Part shown: positions 43,901 to 51,494 of the stretch, piece after piece | Layout of the letters: each line of letters starts with the position of its first letter | How positions within the stretch are numbered: position 1 is the first letter of the stretch | Assembly: GCA_001603075.1 (NCBI GenBank) | Contig: LVBB01000099.1 | Coordinates: 21,418 to 85,417, forward strand | Origin: Phycisphaerales bacterium Planc_01 | GTDB taxonomy: Bacteria > Planctomycetota > Phycisphaerae > Sedimentisphaerales > Anaerobacaceae | Direction: 5' to 3' | DNA: 64,000 nt | Program-made: the position numbers and the translations under genes | Notes under the pieces: model-generated | What the model was told of the DNA's origin: nothing | Database searches by the model: none | What the model saw: only the letters and a program-made list of their open reading frames with translations

Positions 43901-44117
43901 GCCGCTTCTTGGCGGACTGTTCCAGCACAACGACGTCATCCAGTCCAACAGCGAACTGGTTGTCTTCGTCACTCCGTTCGTGATGGATGAGACGACCGAG
44001 AGGATGTCGCCAGGGGCGCGGGCGGAGATCGAAGGCAGTCGGCAGCGGCTGGATGAGATCACCGGCGAGCTGGAGCAGACCCGGGAAGAGTTGAAGGAGA
44101 AGACCCGGAAGAAATGA
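40920..44117 (+). CDS. gspD: type II secretion secretin GspD
   Basis: A 1065-residue protein, longer than the usual 650-750. The N-terminus has an unusual long hydrophobic segment (ILLWALVLALAGIIVWRIGFS) and then a low-complexity linker rich in PN (about residues 50-115). Several N-domains follow (NLKDVEMKKIIDKIAEWTG; MGQIIQPLVGPYGHVSVDEGTGMLLVIDTVGDLVSI; VIAFPTMGQVTVIASPENM; AQYADPEDLA-type blocks). The secretin core is at the C-terminus: EVEHGSMTSLGVQLATNP, NVGMTMQVRPSITPERRV, MVVLDGETIMLGGML and KLPLLGDLPLLGGLFQH. It would form the outer-membrane channel. The start is GTG with GAGGAG six bases upstream. It closes the operon. Confidence 0.9.
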   Translation: MKRSNILLWALVLALAGIIVWRIGFSVPEAYLPPVARTAEAALSGSVRPGPNEPAKEAEAQGAEPNAVADAGQAADPNAETQEGATSDPNRPRQRPAGGRRRTADVAEPNATDETGELIEAVNLKDVEMKKIIDKIAEWTGKTVIPHDDAMKQKITIYAPEKLPRARALATIYSALRMKGFVVEEIDSMLFLKPIADAKLGVVPTIGADEPLAMVENRDQIVRKFFRLRNYPPGQMGQIIQPLVGPYGHVSVDEGTGMLLVIDTVGDLVSIQRIIDQFDVPESGRAVEQFFEVKYGDPAEIVQLLRMLLGEAPMPAGRGRAPTTIARTGRGAPVGRGGAAQSGAASSVIISAGDIPLVLIPVPKARWIIARGSADDVKQVGEWITKLDREEPIASESETVAITYADPQEVASRIEQALRDMPGAQLTPSILVRPLVTSRQIMIFGRPELRDMVKGLIADIDIPTGTFETKRFTLEFADPEQIKAHIDSLYGEEIPQYDSYYYYRYGRGSRGADADTVKVIAFPTMGQVTVIASPENMRKIEKQIADWDVPLDVDAVKPRIIELQNSDPVQMSRLLTKLFTEDQDSSSNLLRLIFYGRGGDQRKKIVGPLYGQLTFEEVPGTKKIIVISKIPQAYDVIEQLIYELDRQEMAEVPRVVQLQYADPEDLAERMNAMFNEPGTTARIRRTPRGLNEYSMDDRTQGQNQPAARPQGGEGGGGGANEYTPWWSAGARRNVDEEPLSNVIGRVRFIPDPRSKSILVLAPPQFQGDIERTIHQLDTPGRQLLVKAIVVEVEHGSMTSLGVQLATNPNAFSNLGENAVTALGQLTNLATRGSAVASDTALGAEGTGSIVGGTSAVYALIDFLIKTTHAKILNQQTLWTGDNEEAMFFKGQEVAFLAGSTSSANVGVTQNVEFKNVGMTMQVRPSITPERRVSMMIRVNLSQLTTEVINNQPVRSKVETETNMVVLDGETIMLGGMLFEKDTAVKRKLPLLGDLPLLGGLFQHNDVIQSNSELVVFVTPFVMDETTERMSPGARAEIEGSRQRLDEITGELEQTREELKEKTRKK

Positions 44118-44153
44118 CCGCCTGTTCGCCGTCGTCTCGGCGGCCGAGCGCAC

Positions 44154-44182
44154 GGGGCCTGCCGTACCGATCTGCAGGCCCC
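44154..44182. terminator. hairpin between convergent gspD and serS
   Basis: Stem GGGGCCTGC (44154-44162) pairing with GCAGGCCCC (44174-44182), loop 11 nt. It lies between the gspD stop (44117) and the serS stop (44204). No U-tract, so it may act as a block to both transcripts rather than as a strict intrinsic terminator. Confidence 0.45.
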
Positions 44183-44203
44183 TGCATGAAAGCGGATCGA
44201 GAG

Positions 44204-45475
44204 CTATGCCGTGATGCGTTCTCTACCCTGCATGTAGGGGCGCAGGGCCGGCGGGATCGTGATCGAGCCGTCGGCGTTCTGATACAGTTCCATCAGTGGG
44301 ATCAGCACGCGCGGCGAGGCGATCACGGTGTTGTTCAGCGTATGGCAGAAGAGGTTCTTCTTCGTCTGCGTCGCCTTGTACCGCAGGTTCATCCGCCGGG
44401 CCTGGAACTCGTAGAACTTGCTGGCGCTGTGTGTTTCGCAGTAGTTGCCCCGTGACGGCATCCATGCCTCGATGTCGTATTTCTTCGCCTGGCCCCGACC
44501 GAGGTCGCCCGAGCAGACGGCGACGATGCGGTAGGGCAGGCCCAGGGCCTTCATGACCCCTTCCGAGTTGGCAAGAATCTCCTCGTGGAAGGCGGCGCTC
44601 TCGTCATCGCTGTTGCGGCAGACGATCACCTGCTCGACCTTGTCGAACTGGTGGATGCGGTACAGGCCGTAGGTGTCCTTGCCGGCCGAACCGGCCTCGC
44701 GTCGAAAGCAGCTCGATAGCGCGACGAACTTCAGCGGCAGTTCCTGTTCCGGGAGGATTTCGCCCATCCGATAGGCCGTCAGCGGGACCTCGGCCGTCCC
44801 GACGAGGCTCAACTCGTCTTTCTCCATCCGATAGGTCTGCTCTTCGGCGCCGGGGTAATAGCCGGTCCCCTGCATGGCCTCGTCGCGCATCAGCAGAGGC
44901 ACCGACATCGGCACGTAGCCCCGCCCGACCATGAAGTCGATCGCAAATCGCAGCACCGCCCAGTGCAGAAGGGCCCCGTCGCCCTTGAGAAAGTAGTTTC
45001 GCGTGCCCGCGAGTTTCACACCCCGCTCGATGTCGATCATGTTCAGAGCGACCCCGAGTTCGACGTGGTCCTTGACCGCGAAGTCGAACTGCGGGACCTC
45101 GCCTTCGCGACGAAGCTCGACGTTCTCGGTGTCGTCCTTGCCGACGGGGACGTCGGCATCGGCCGGCTGCGGGACCTGAAGCATCAGGGCGTCGAACTGC
45201 GGCTGCAACTGCTTGACGCGCTCCTGGTCGTCCTCTTCTTCCTGTTTGAGCCGCGACAGCTCGCTCAGGGCCGCGTCCTTCTCGACGCCGGAGAGCTTGG
45301 GTACGGACTTGCCGATCCGGTTCTTTTCCGTCGCGATCTCCTGGAGTCGGGCCTTGACGTCCTTGAGCTGCTGGTCCAGTTCCAACAGCTTCGGAATGTC
45401 GGCCTCGATCCGTTTGTCCCGGGCCGCTTTGATGTAGACGTCGGGACGCTCTCGCAATTCTCTGATGTCGATCAT
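44204..45475 (-). CDS. serS: seryl-tRNA synthetase
   Basis: A 423-residue class II synthetase charging tRNA-Ser. The N-terminal coiled-coil arm (about 25-105, KLLELDQQLKDVKARLQEIATEK) contacts tRNA. The catalytic domain shows motif 2 FRREAGSAGKDTYGLYRIHQFDKVEQ and motif 3 ELYQNADGSITIPPALRPYM, plus GTAEVPLTAYR of the Ser/ATP site. GGAGGAG lies five bases before ATG 45475. Standard length and no broken motif. It converges on gspD. Confidence 0.96.
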   Translation of the reverse strand: MIDIRELRERPDVYIKAARDKRIEADIPKLLELDQQLKDVKARLQEIATEKNRIGKSVPKLSGVEKDAALSELSRLKQEEEDDQERVKQLQPQFDALMLQVPQPADADVPVGKDDTENVELRREGEVPQFDFAVKDHVELGVALNMIDIERGVKLAGTRNYFLKGDGALLHWAVLRFAIDFMVGRGYVPMSVPLLMRDEAMQGTGYYPGAEEQTYRMEKDELSLVGTAEVPLTAYRMGEILPEQELPLKFVALSSCFRREAGSAGKDTYGLYRIHQFDKVEQVIVCRNSDDESAAFHEEILANSEGVMKALGLPYRIVAVCSGDLGRGQAKKYDIEAWMPSRGNYCETHSASKFYEFQARRMNLRYKATQTKKNLFCHTLNNTVIASPRVLIPLMELYQNADGSITIPPALRPYMQGRERITA

Positions 45476-45528
45476 AGTCTCTCCTCCCGGAGAAGGCCGG
45501 TCCTATCCAAGGGAACGGGACGGACGCG

Positions 45529-46869
45529 TCAAGGCTGTTTCTGCCGGGCCTCCGAGTATTGTTTGAGAATGACCACGTTGTTCTGGCCGCCGAATCCGAA
45601 GGATTCGTTCATGACGACGCGGACGGGCATTTTGCGGGGTACGTTGGGCACGTAGTCCAGATCGAGCTCGGGATCGGGGTCGTTCAGATTGATCGTCGGC
45701 GGAACGATTGCGTCGCGCATCGCCAGGACGCAGGTAATCAGTTCGGCGGCGCCGGCAGCGGCGATCAGGTGACCCAGCATGCTCTTGACGCTGCTGGCCG
45801 GCACCTGCCGGGCCCGCTCCTTGAAGACGGTCTTGATGGCCAGGGTCTCCACGGAATCGTTTTCCTGCGTGCTCGTGCCGTGCGTGTTGATGTAGTCGAT
45901 GTCGCGATAGGTCAGTCCGGCGTCGGCCATCGCCGCCGTCATGGCCTGGACGGCGCCGCGTCCTTCATGGTGCATGTCCGTGACGCGATGGGCATCGGAG
46001 CTGCTGCCATAGCCGATCAACTCGGCCAGGATCGTTGCCCCGCGTCTCCGTGCCGAGCTCAGCGATTCGAGGATGACGATCGCAGCGCCTTCGCCGAGCA
46101 CGAAGCCGTCGCGACTGGCGCAGAAGGGGCGCGAGGCGGTCTCGGGACTGTCGTTGCGTCTCGAAAGGGCGGTGAGCCGGTTGAAGCCGGTCAGGCCCAG
46201 GATATGGATCATCGAATGGGCGCCTCCGGCGATGACGATGTCGGCCTGGCCGTGTCGGATCAGCATCATGGCCTCGCCCACCGCCTGGGTGCTGGCGGCG
46301 CAGGCGGTCAGGCAGCCGCGGGTCGGTCCCCGCGCCCCGGTCAACGTGGCGAGGTGGGCGGCGGCCATGTTGGGCTCCTGTTCGAGTTCGCGCGTCGCCT
46401 GCATCTGCTCGAACACGACGCGATTGGCCTCGGGCCAGAAGAACTCATTCGTTTGAGGGTTCCATGCGGCGATGACGGCGGCGAAGAACGCGTCGCTGTC
46501 GAGCGAGCCTTCGCCGGCGCCGAGGTAGATGCCCATCCTGGTCCGGTCGATCCCGTCGGTCGGGCAGGGGGTTTCCACATCGATTCCCGCCTGCCGGCAG
46601 GCCTGCACCGCCGCACCGATCGCAAAGCCGGAGCTGCGGCTGCACCCTTCATGCCGGGCCGCCTGACGGACGTGCCGTCGGAAATCGTAGCCTTTCACCT
46701 CTGCCGAGAACGTGGTCGGGAACGTGGAGGCGTCGAAGATCGTCGTCGGCGCCGCACCGCTGCGGCCGGCCAGGATCGCTTGCCACACCGTCTCCACATC
46801 GGCGCCCAGAGGCGAGACAATCCCCATCCCGGTGATGACGACGCGTTCATGGGTCGTGGGCGTCTTCAT
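45529..46869 (-). CDS. beta-ketoacyl-ACP synthase (FabF-like)
   Basis: A 446-residue condensing enzyme extending acyl-ACP with malonyl-ACP. The thiolase fold opens VVITGMGIVSPLGADVETVW. The triad is intact: Cys in CLTACAASTQAVG, first His in INTHGTSTQENDSVE, second His in SVKSMLGHLIAAAGA. The C-terminal GFGGQNNVVILK is typical. It follows the second ketosynthase gene by 3 nt on the same strand, as in heterodimer pairs of type II polyketide or aryl-polyene systems. The ribosome-binding site is poor, consistent with translational coupling. It may be the catalytic partner of the next gene product. Confidence 0.88.
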   Translation of the reverse strand: MKTPTTHERVVITGMGIVSPLGADVETVWQAILAGRSGAAPTTIFDASTFPTTFSAEVKGYDFRRHVRQAARHEGCSRSSGFAIGAAVQACRQAGIDVETPCPTDGIDRTRMGIYLGAGEGSLDSDAFFAAVIAAWNPQTNEFFWPEANRVVFEQMQATRELEQEPNMAAAHLATLTGARGPTRGCLTACAASTQAVGEAMMLIRHGQADIVIAGGAHSMIHILGLTGFNRLTALSRRNDSPETASRPFCASRDGFVLGEGAAIVILESLSSARRRGATILAELIGYGSSSDAHRVTDMHHEGRGAVQAMTAAMADAGLTYRDIDYINTHGTSTQENDSVETLAIKTVFKERARQVPASSVKSMLGHLIAAAGAAELITCVLAMRDAIVPPTINLNDPDPELDLDYVPNVPRKMPVRVVMNESFGFGGQNNVVILKQYSEARQKQP

Positions 46870-46872
46870 GTT

Positions 46873-48201
46873 CTATTCCGTAGTCCTCTCGTCGTATCGC
46901 CTCAGCACCAACGCCGCGGTCTGGCCGCCATGCGTGTAGCTGCAACAGATCGCATGCTCGATCGGCCGCCGGATGTCTTCCGTGGCGATGCGCAGACGAC
47001 AACCGTCGGCCGCCTTCTCGAAGTTCCTCGCCGCCGGGATCGTGCCGGTGGTGATGGCCTGTATCGCGGCAATCGCATCCAGCGCGCCACAGGCGGCGCC
47101 CGTGGTGCTCAGCATGCTCTTGGTCGGCCACACGGGCACGCGGTCGATCGCCTCGCCCAGGGCGGCTTGAATCCCCTGGGCCTCGGCCAGGTCGTCCTGG
47201 GGGACACCGGTTCCGTGCGGGATGAGCAGATCGAGCCGATGGGCGTCGATGTCGGCGTCGTCCAGGGCCTTCTCGATGGCGATGCGAACGGCTTGGCCGT
47301 CCGGTTCGAGACGGGCATAGGCTGGGCCGATACTGTGGCTCTGGCCGATCCCCACCAGTTCCGCAAGGATCCTTGCGCCGCGCCGCCGGGCATGATCGAG
47401 GCTCTCGAGCACGAGCACGCCGCCGCCTTCGCCGAAGACCGAGCCGCCCGCGTTCGCGTCAAAGGGCCGGCAGGCCTCGGAGGGCCGGTTGTTGCACGTG
47501 TTGTTCGTCCGCTTCAGCAGCATCTGGCGAACCATCAGGACCGGGTTGACCTTTGCCTCGGCCGCTCCGGTCAGGGCGACGTCGCTGTCGCCGCGCGCGA
47601 GGATCTGCGCCGCCTCGGCAATCGCCAGATGGGCCGACGCTTCGGCGCAGGTGATCGTGTTGCTGGGCCCCTGGGCATCGTGGATGATGCCGATATGGCA
47701 GGCAAGCATGTTCGGAAGGTACTTCAGCAGCCACAGCGGTGTGAGGTGATCCAGTCCCTCACGACCCCACCGGCGGATATCGAAGCGGCCTTCGGTTGTG
47801 CTGACGGCGGCGGCCGGCGCCAACTCGGGCATGTCGCAACTGATGATGCCGGCCCCCATGTTGACCGCCATGCGGGCGGGGTTGATACTGACGTGGTCCG
47901 GATCGATTCCCTTGGTTACCAGGCCGCTGGCGAGGACCGCCTGCTGGGCCGCGATGACCGCCAGTTCGATGTCCCGGCACATCAGCTTGCAGCTCTTGCG
48001 GTATTTGCGCGGAACGTGGTCCTGGATGTTGTAGTCGGGGACCTCGCCCGCCAGCTCACACGGCAGCCCGTCGGGATCGAACGCCCGGATCCGTCCGATG
48101 CCACATCGCCCTTCGCAGAGACCGGCCCACATCTGGTCCGCATCGAGGCCCAAAGGGCTGACCGCACCAAGTCCCGTTACGACGACACGAGCCGATTCCA
48201 T
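46873..48201 (-). CDS. ketosynthase-like protein lacking one active-site His (CLF-like)
   Basis: A 442-residue thiolase-fold protein, opening RVVVTGLGAVSPLGLDADQMW. The Cys motif is retained (NTITCAEASAHLAIAEAA) and the first His too (LLIPHGTGVPQDDLAE), but the second, in the KSMxGHxxGAAG block, reads KSMLSTTGAACGALDA: Thr366 replaces His. In condensing enzymes this His activates malonyl decarboxylation, so independent elongation is doubtful. A chain-length-factor-like or modifying partner to the FabF-like protein is the likely alternative. Its ATG overlaps the FabZ-like stop by 1 nt (TGATG). Extended open frame to 48378 is not coding for this protein. Confidence 0.78.
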   Translation of the reverse strand: MESARVVVTGLGAVSPLGLDADQMWAGLCEGRCGIGRIRAFDPDGLPCELAGEVPDYNIQDHVPRKYRKSCKLMCRDIELAVIAAQQAVLASGLVTKGIDPDHVSINPARMAVNMGAGIISCDMPELAPAAAVSTTEGRFDIRRWGREGLDHLTPLWLLKYLPNMLACHIGIIHDAQGPSNTITCAEASAHLAIAEAAQILARGDSDVALTGAAEAKVNPVLMVRQMLLKRTNNTCNNRPSEACRPFDANAGGSVFGEGGGVLVLESLDHARRRGARILAELVGIGQSHSIGPAYARLEPDGQAVRIAIEKALDDADIDAHRLDLLIPHGTGVPQDDLAEAQGIQAALGEAIDRVPVWPTKSMLSTTGAACGALDAIAAIQAITTGTIPAARNFEKAADGCRLRIATEDIRRPIEHAICCSYTHGGQTAALVLRRYDERTTE

Positions 48202-48695
48202 CAGATGGACTCCGCCGGCGACGCGGCCGCATCCAGAACGATGTCGCGAAGAAGCGACGTGAACAACCCGGTGAAGACAAAGTTCTCCTCGGGGAACTTC
48301 TTGCCGGCCAGGTTCTGATCGACGTGACTGAACATCAGCTCGATCTCCGCGATGACCTGCCCATCTCGCAGGATGCACCCGGTCGTGCTCGCGGCTTCGG
48401 GCGCGATCGAACTGATTTGCGCCTCGATCCGCAGGCTGTCGCCCGGTCGGACGAAGTCAAAGAAGACGGCCTTGCTGATCTTGGCCAGGACGACCTTTTC
48501 CCGAAAGTCATTTGCCTGGCCGACCAGGATCCCGCCCGTCTGGGCCATCGCCTCGATCATCAGGCATTCCGGCATGATCGGAAAGCCCGGAAAATGATCG
48601 TGCAGATGGTCCTCCGACAACGTCACATTCTTAAGGGCGACGGCGCGACGACCGCTTTCGAATTCCAGGAATTTATCGATCCAGATCCAACGCAT
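48201..48695 (-). CDS. FabZ-like 3-hydroxyacyl-ACP dehydratase
   Basis: A 164-residue hot-dog-fold protein. The active-site region DHFPGFPIMPECLMIEAMAQTGG carries the catalytic His and Glu of FabZ. The flanks (WIDKFLEFESGRRAVALKNVTL; RPGDSLRIEAQI) match the family. It would dehydrate beta-hydroxyacyl-ACP. The C-terminal 30 residues (FPEENFVFTGLFTSLL) are extra. It lies between the ACP gene (77-nt gap) and the CLF-like gene (1-nt overlap). The ATG at 48695 and a TTG two codons upstream are both possible starts. Confidence 0.82.
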   Translation of the reverse strand: MRWIWIDKFLEFESGRRAVALKNVTLSEDHLHDHFPGFPIMPECLMIEAMAQTGGILVGQANDFREKVVLAKISKAVFFDFVRPGDSLRIEAQISSIAPEAASTTGCILRDGQVIAEIELMFSHVDQNLAGKKFPEENFVFTGLFTSLLRDIVLDAAASPAESI

Positions 48696-48772
48696 GGGCA
48701 ACCCGTGACAAAAGCGACGGCAGACCCGATCGGCTCGATCCCGCCGGCCCGCGCCGTCGCAGACATGCCTGC

Positions 48773-49168
48773 TCAGGCGGCATTGATCTTGCCGTCGATG
48801 TAATTGACGATGGCGTTGACAGTGAACAGATTGGCCAGCTTGTTGATATCGGGGTCCTTTTCGAACTCGGTCAGATCGGTATGGGGCACGCTGGCCCGCA
48901 GTTCGGCCAGGCCCTGTTCCGTGAGCTTGCCGTTGCTGACCAGATCGGGGTTGTTCAGCAGACTCTCTGCGGGAAACAGCTCTTCACGCGGCACCTTGAT
49001 GCCGAAGGCCTTTTCCAGGCGAAACACGATATCCAGAAAGTCGATGCTCTCGGCGCCCAAGTCCCCCATGAGTGTGGCGTCGGCCGTCACCTCGTCTTCG
49101 TCCGCCCCGAGGGCGTCCACCAGTACTTCCTGGACCTTCTGAACAATCTCATCGCGACTCATGGTCAT
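48773..49168 (-). CDS. acyl carrier protein
   Basis: A 131-residue acidic protein, longer than typical ACP (75-80). The N-terminal half is a normal ACP: EIVQKVQEVLVDALG, then GDLGAESIDFLDIVFRLEKAFGI with the Ser that takes 4'-phosphopantetheine. The C-terminal half (LTEQGLAELRASVPHTDLTEF, DINKLANLFTVNAIVNYIDGK) contains the last helix after an insertion of about 40 residues. ATG 49168 has GGAGG some distance upstream; another ATG lies two codons downstream. It sits between two FabZ-like genes and in front of the ketosynthases, so it is likely their dedicated carrier. Confidence 0.85.
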   Translation of the reverse strand: MTMSRDEIVQKVQEVLVDALGADEDEVTADATLMGDLGAESIDFLDIVFRLEKAFGIKVPREELFPAESLLNNPDLVSNGKLTEQGLAELRASVPHTDLTEFEKDPDINKLANLFTVNAIVNYIDGKINAA

Positions 49169-49227
49169 GGCTTCTGGTACCTCCGGTCCTGCAACCTTAG
49201 TGAACATCCTTATTCCAAACGGCTGAT

Positions 49228-49701
49228 TCAGCTCTGCTGGGAGAGCAGTCTGTATCGATTCTTCATCTCTTCAATGATCTGGGCGTCGGTCGCCGCCCAC
49301 GCCGGGTTCCGCTCGGCCAGGTTGAAGTGCCGCAAGCCGAAGCGGGCCTCGAGGATCGGTGTGCCGTCCACCGTGCCATAGCCCGAGAAGCTGCTGAGAC
49401 GCTCCTCGATGGTCCTGGCCTCGACGGTGTAGACCACCTGCGAGCCGGGCGCCAGGAAGCTCTTGTACTTGACGTTCCTGGCCGACTCGAGCAACACCAT
49501 ACTGTGGGCGAAGTCTTCCCCGGTCCGCACGAGCCAGCCGGCCGACTCGACCAGTCCTTCCAGCAGCAAGACACCCGGCAACACGGGAAAGGCAGGAAAA
49601 TGATCGGCCAAGTACTCTTCCGCCAGGGAAACGCCCTTGACCGCGCACAGACGGCGTCCCATCTCCAACGACACGATTCTGTCTATCAGTATGAACTTCA
49701 T
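49228..49701 (-). CDS. second FabZ-like hot-dog protein
   Basis: A 157-residue hot-dog protein starting MKFILIDRIVSLEMGRRL. ADHFPAFPVLPGVLLLEGLVESAGW keeps the His and the Glu of the FabZ active site. It differs from the first FabZ-like protein throughout, so the pair is not a recent duplication. It may form a heterodimer or process a different chain length. First gene of the minus-strand fatty-acid-like set; the intergenic space to the divergent GNAT gene probably holds its promoter. Start codon by the fold; the site is weak. Confidence 0.8.
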   Translation of the reverse strand: MKFILIDRIVSLEMGRRLCAVKGVSLAEEYLADHFPAFPVLPGVLLLEGLVESAGWLVRTGEDFAHSMVLLESARNVKYKSFLAPGSQVVYTVEARTIEERLSSFSGYGTVDGTPILEARFGLRHFNLAERNPAWAATDAQIIEEMKNRYRLLSQQS

Positions 49702-49811
49702 TCCACCTACGGCATCCGGCCCCAAATCCGCGCTATTGTAGTGGCCGCGTCTGGTTTTGCCAGTCCTTTTTTCGCCTTTTTTGCGCGCGATGCACCTCGA
49801 GCGAATGGCCG

Positions 49812-49839
49812 TTGCAAAAGGCGGACGGATCGGTATACT
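49812..49839 (+). promoter_or_regulatory. promoter giving a nearly leaderless mRNA
   Basis: TTGCAA (49812-49817), 16-nt spacer, TATACT (49834-49839). A start 7 nt after the -10 falls at about 49846, only 3-4 nt before the ATG at 49850. No Shine-Dalgarno is present. Confidence 0.55.
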
Positions 49840-49849
49840 GCTCGGTCAT

Positions 49850-50314
49850 ATGCATGTGCGCAGCGCAAAAATCTCAGACGCCAAGGCGATCTCGGCCCTG
49901 ATCAACTGCTATGCCGAACACGACAAGATGCTGTTTCGGTCGCTGGCGGAGATCTATGAAAACCTTCAGATGTTCCACGTCGCCGAAGAGGACGGGGCGG
50001 TGGTCGGCTGCTGTGCGTTGGAGATCATCTGGTCGGACCTGGCCGAGATCAAGTCGCTGGCGGTGGCCCCGGGCCAGAAGGGCAAAGGTCTGGGGCGTGC
50101 CCTGGTCGAGGCGGCGGTGGAGCAGGCGCGGCAGTTGGGCGTGCCCAAGGTCTTCGCCCTGACCCTGGAGTCTCGGTTTTTTGAAAGGGTGGGATTTTCC
50201 GTCGTCGAGAAGGAGGATCTGCCGATGAAGGTCTGGAGCGATTGCGCCCGCTGTCCGAAGCAGCAGGAGTGCGACGAAATCGCGGTGGCCCGGACGCTGA
50301 CGGAGGCGTCCTGA
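49850..50314 (+). CDS. GNAT acetyltransferase, N-acetylglutamate synthase-like
   Basis: A 154-residue GNAT-fold enzyme. MHVRSAKISDAKAISALIN opens the fold; DLAEIKSLAVAPGQKGKGLGRALVEAAVEQA contains the acetyl-CoA pyrophosphate loop (QKGKGLG); RVGFSVVEKEDLP and CARCPKQQECDEIAV near the C-terminus, with four Cys, match the short-form ArgA/NAGS group that acetylates glutamate at the start of arginine synthesis. The identification is by family similarity; other amino-acid acetyltransferases are possible. The start is set by the promoter position; earlier in-frame ATGs lie upstream of the -10. Confidence 0.75.
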   Translation: MHVRSAKISDAKAISALINCYAEHDKMLFRSLAEIYENLQMFHVAEEDGAVVGCCALEIIWSDLAEIKSLAVAPGQKGKGLGRALVEAAVEQARQLGVPKVFALTLESRFFERVGFSVVEKEDLPMKVWSDCARCPKQQECDEIAVARTLTEAS

Positions 50315-50326
50315 GGGCTTCGCGGG

Positions 50327-51292
50327 TCATCCCACCTGTCTTCTCTGGAACAACGTCACGGCCACCGCGAGGATGGCGGTTGTGTAACACAGAGCGTATG
50401 CGCCCCCGACGAGAATGTACCTGGCAGGGACAGCGCTGCCTTCATAGATGGCGTCGCTGATCCAGAAGACCTGGAGGTTGGGGACCAGGGCACGGCCGAT
50501 CCGAGCCCACAGATGGGTTGCGGCGAACCGGCCGAACACGTAGTCGCTGGTCAGTCCCAGCAGGAACAGGCCGATGCAGGCCGAGAGGGTGGCCACGGTG
50601 TTGAATCGCGACGAGACCGCCACCGCCAGGGCCGCGATGACGAGGGCCGCCAGGAACAGCAAAGCCGCACCGTACACATCCAGACGCTGGATCCCGTTCC
50701 TGGACGGGCCGAACTGCCAGTCGCGGTCGATCAACGCCAGAAATACGATGCCGAACGTGGCGAGAATGGCCAGGACCACCACGGCCGTCGAGGTGAACTT
50801 CCAGTCGTAGGCATAGTTGAAGAAGGTGCTCAGCAGGAGGGTGATCCCCAGGATGACGGCCGCCGAACCGACGACGGTCCAGTCGTGTGTGTCCGAGGCC
50901 GTCTCAAGGACCCCGTGGCGGATGACCATCAGCAGGGCGATCGTGCCGATATAGTGCGCCAAAGCCACCGCGGCGGCCACACCGAGAAACTTCGCAAGGA
51001 CGAATATCGGACGTTGCACCGGTTTGGTCAGCACGGTCAGGATCGTCTTGTTCTCCAGTTCGACGGCCACCGCCCCCGACGCGGAGAAGATTGCCACGAA
51101 CAAGCTCGTCAAGAACAGCGTAGAAAGCCCGATCTCACGCAACAGCTTGTTGTCGTCGTCCATGGTGTACATGGACAGAGACGGGCTGAGCAGAAACAGC
51201 AGCAGCGCGATCCCGAGGATGACCGCGTACACAGGCTGACGTATGGTTTCGACAAACGTGTTCTTGGCAATCGCAGCGAGCTTGTTGAGCAT
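50327..51292 (-). CDS. ABC-2 type permease-like membrane protein, orphan
   Basis: A 321-residue polytopic protein with about six helices, including PVYAVILGIALLLFLL, FVAIFSASGAVAVELENKTILTVLTKPVQRP, a loop-helix order typical of the ABC-2 permease superfamily (compare the second permease at 59164, which has the same EqRqiYTVatKPI pattern). No ATPase gene is adjacent on this strand; the ATP-binding subunit may be the one at 57936. A GGGGCGGAC site lies before ATG 51292; the longer in-frame start is not supported. Substrate unknown. Confidence 0.72.
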   Translation of the reverse strand: MLNKLAAIAKNTFVETIRQPVYAVILGIALLLFLLSPSLSMYTMDDDNKLLREIGLSTLFLTSLFVAIFSASGAVAVELENKTILTVLTKPVQRPIFVLAKFLGVAAAVALAHYIGTIALLMVIRHGVLETASDTHDWTVVGSAAVILGITLLLSTFFNYAYDWKFTSTAVVVLAILATFGIVFLALIDRDWQFGPSRNGIQRLDVYGAALLFLAALVIAALAVAVSSRFNTVATLSACIGLFLLGLTSDYVFGRFAATHLWARIGRALVPNLQVFWISDAIYEGSAVPARYILVGGAYALCYTTAILAVAVTLFQRRQVG

Positions 51293-51494
51293 GTCCGCCC
51301 CTGACGTTCGAAGGCGCCCGTGCGTGTCGCCTTTGCGACGGACGAACGGGGCACATTTTTTCGTGATTGTCACTACACGAGATTCATGGTGCGTGTTATA
51401 GTACCGAACTTCCTTCCTGTAAAGAGCGAAGGTCTTTGGTTAGTAGATACTGGATGAGCGGGTTTTTGTTCGCTTTCGGGAGTCGAAGCACGAA

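Noticed and set aside
45559-48318. 919-residue plus-strand frame opposite the two ketosynthases
   Set aside because: Antisense shadow; the minus-strand genes have complete family motifs.
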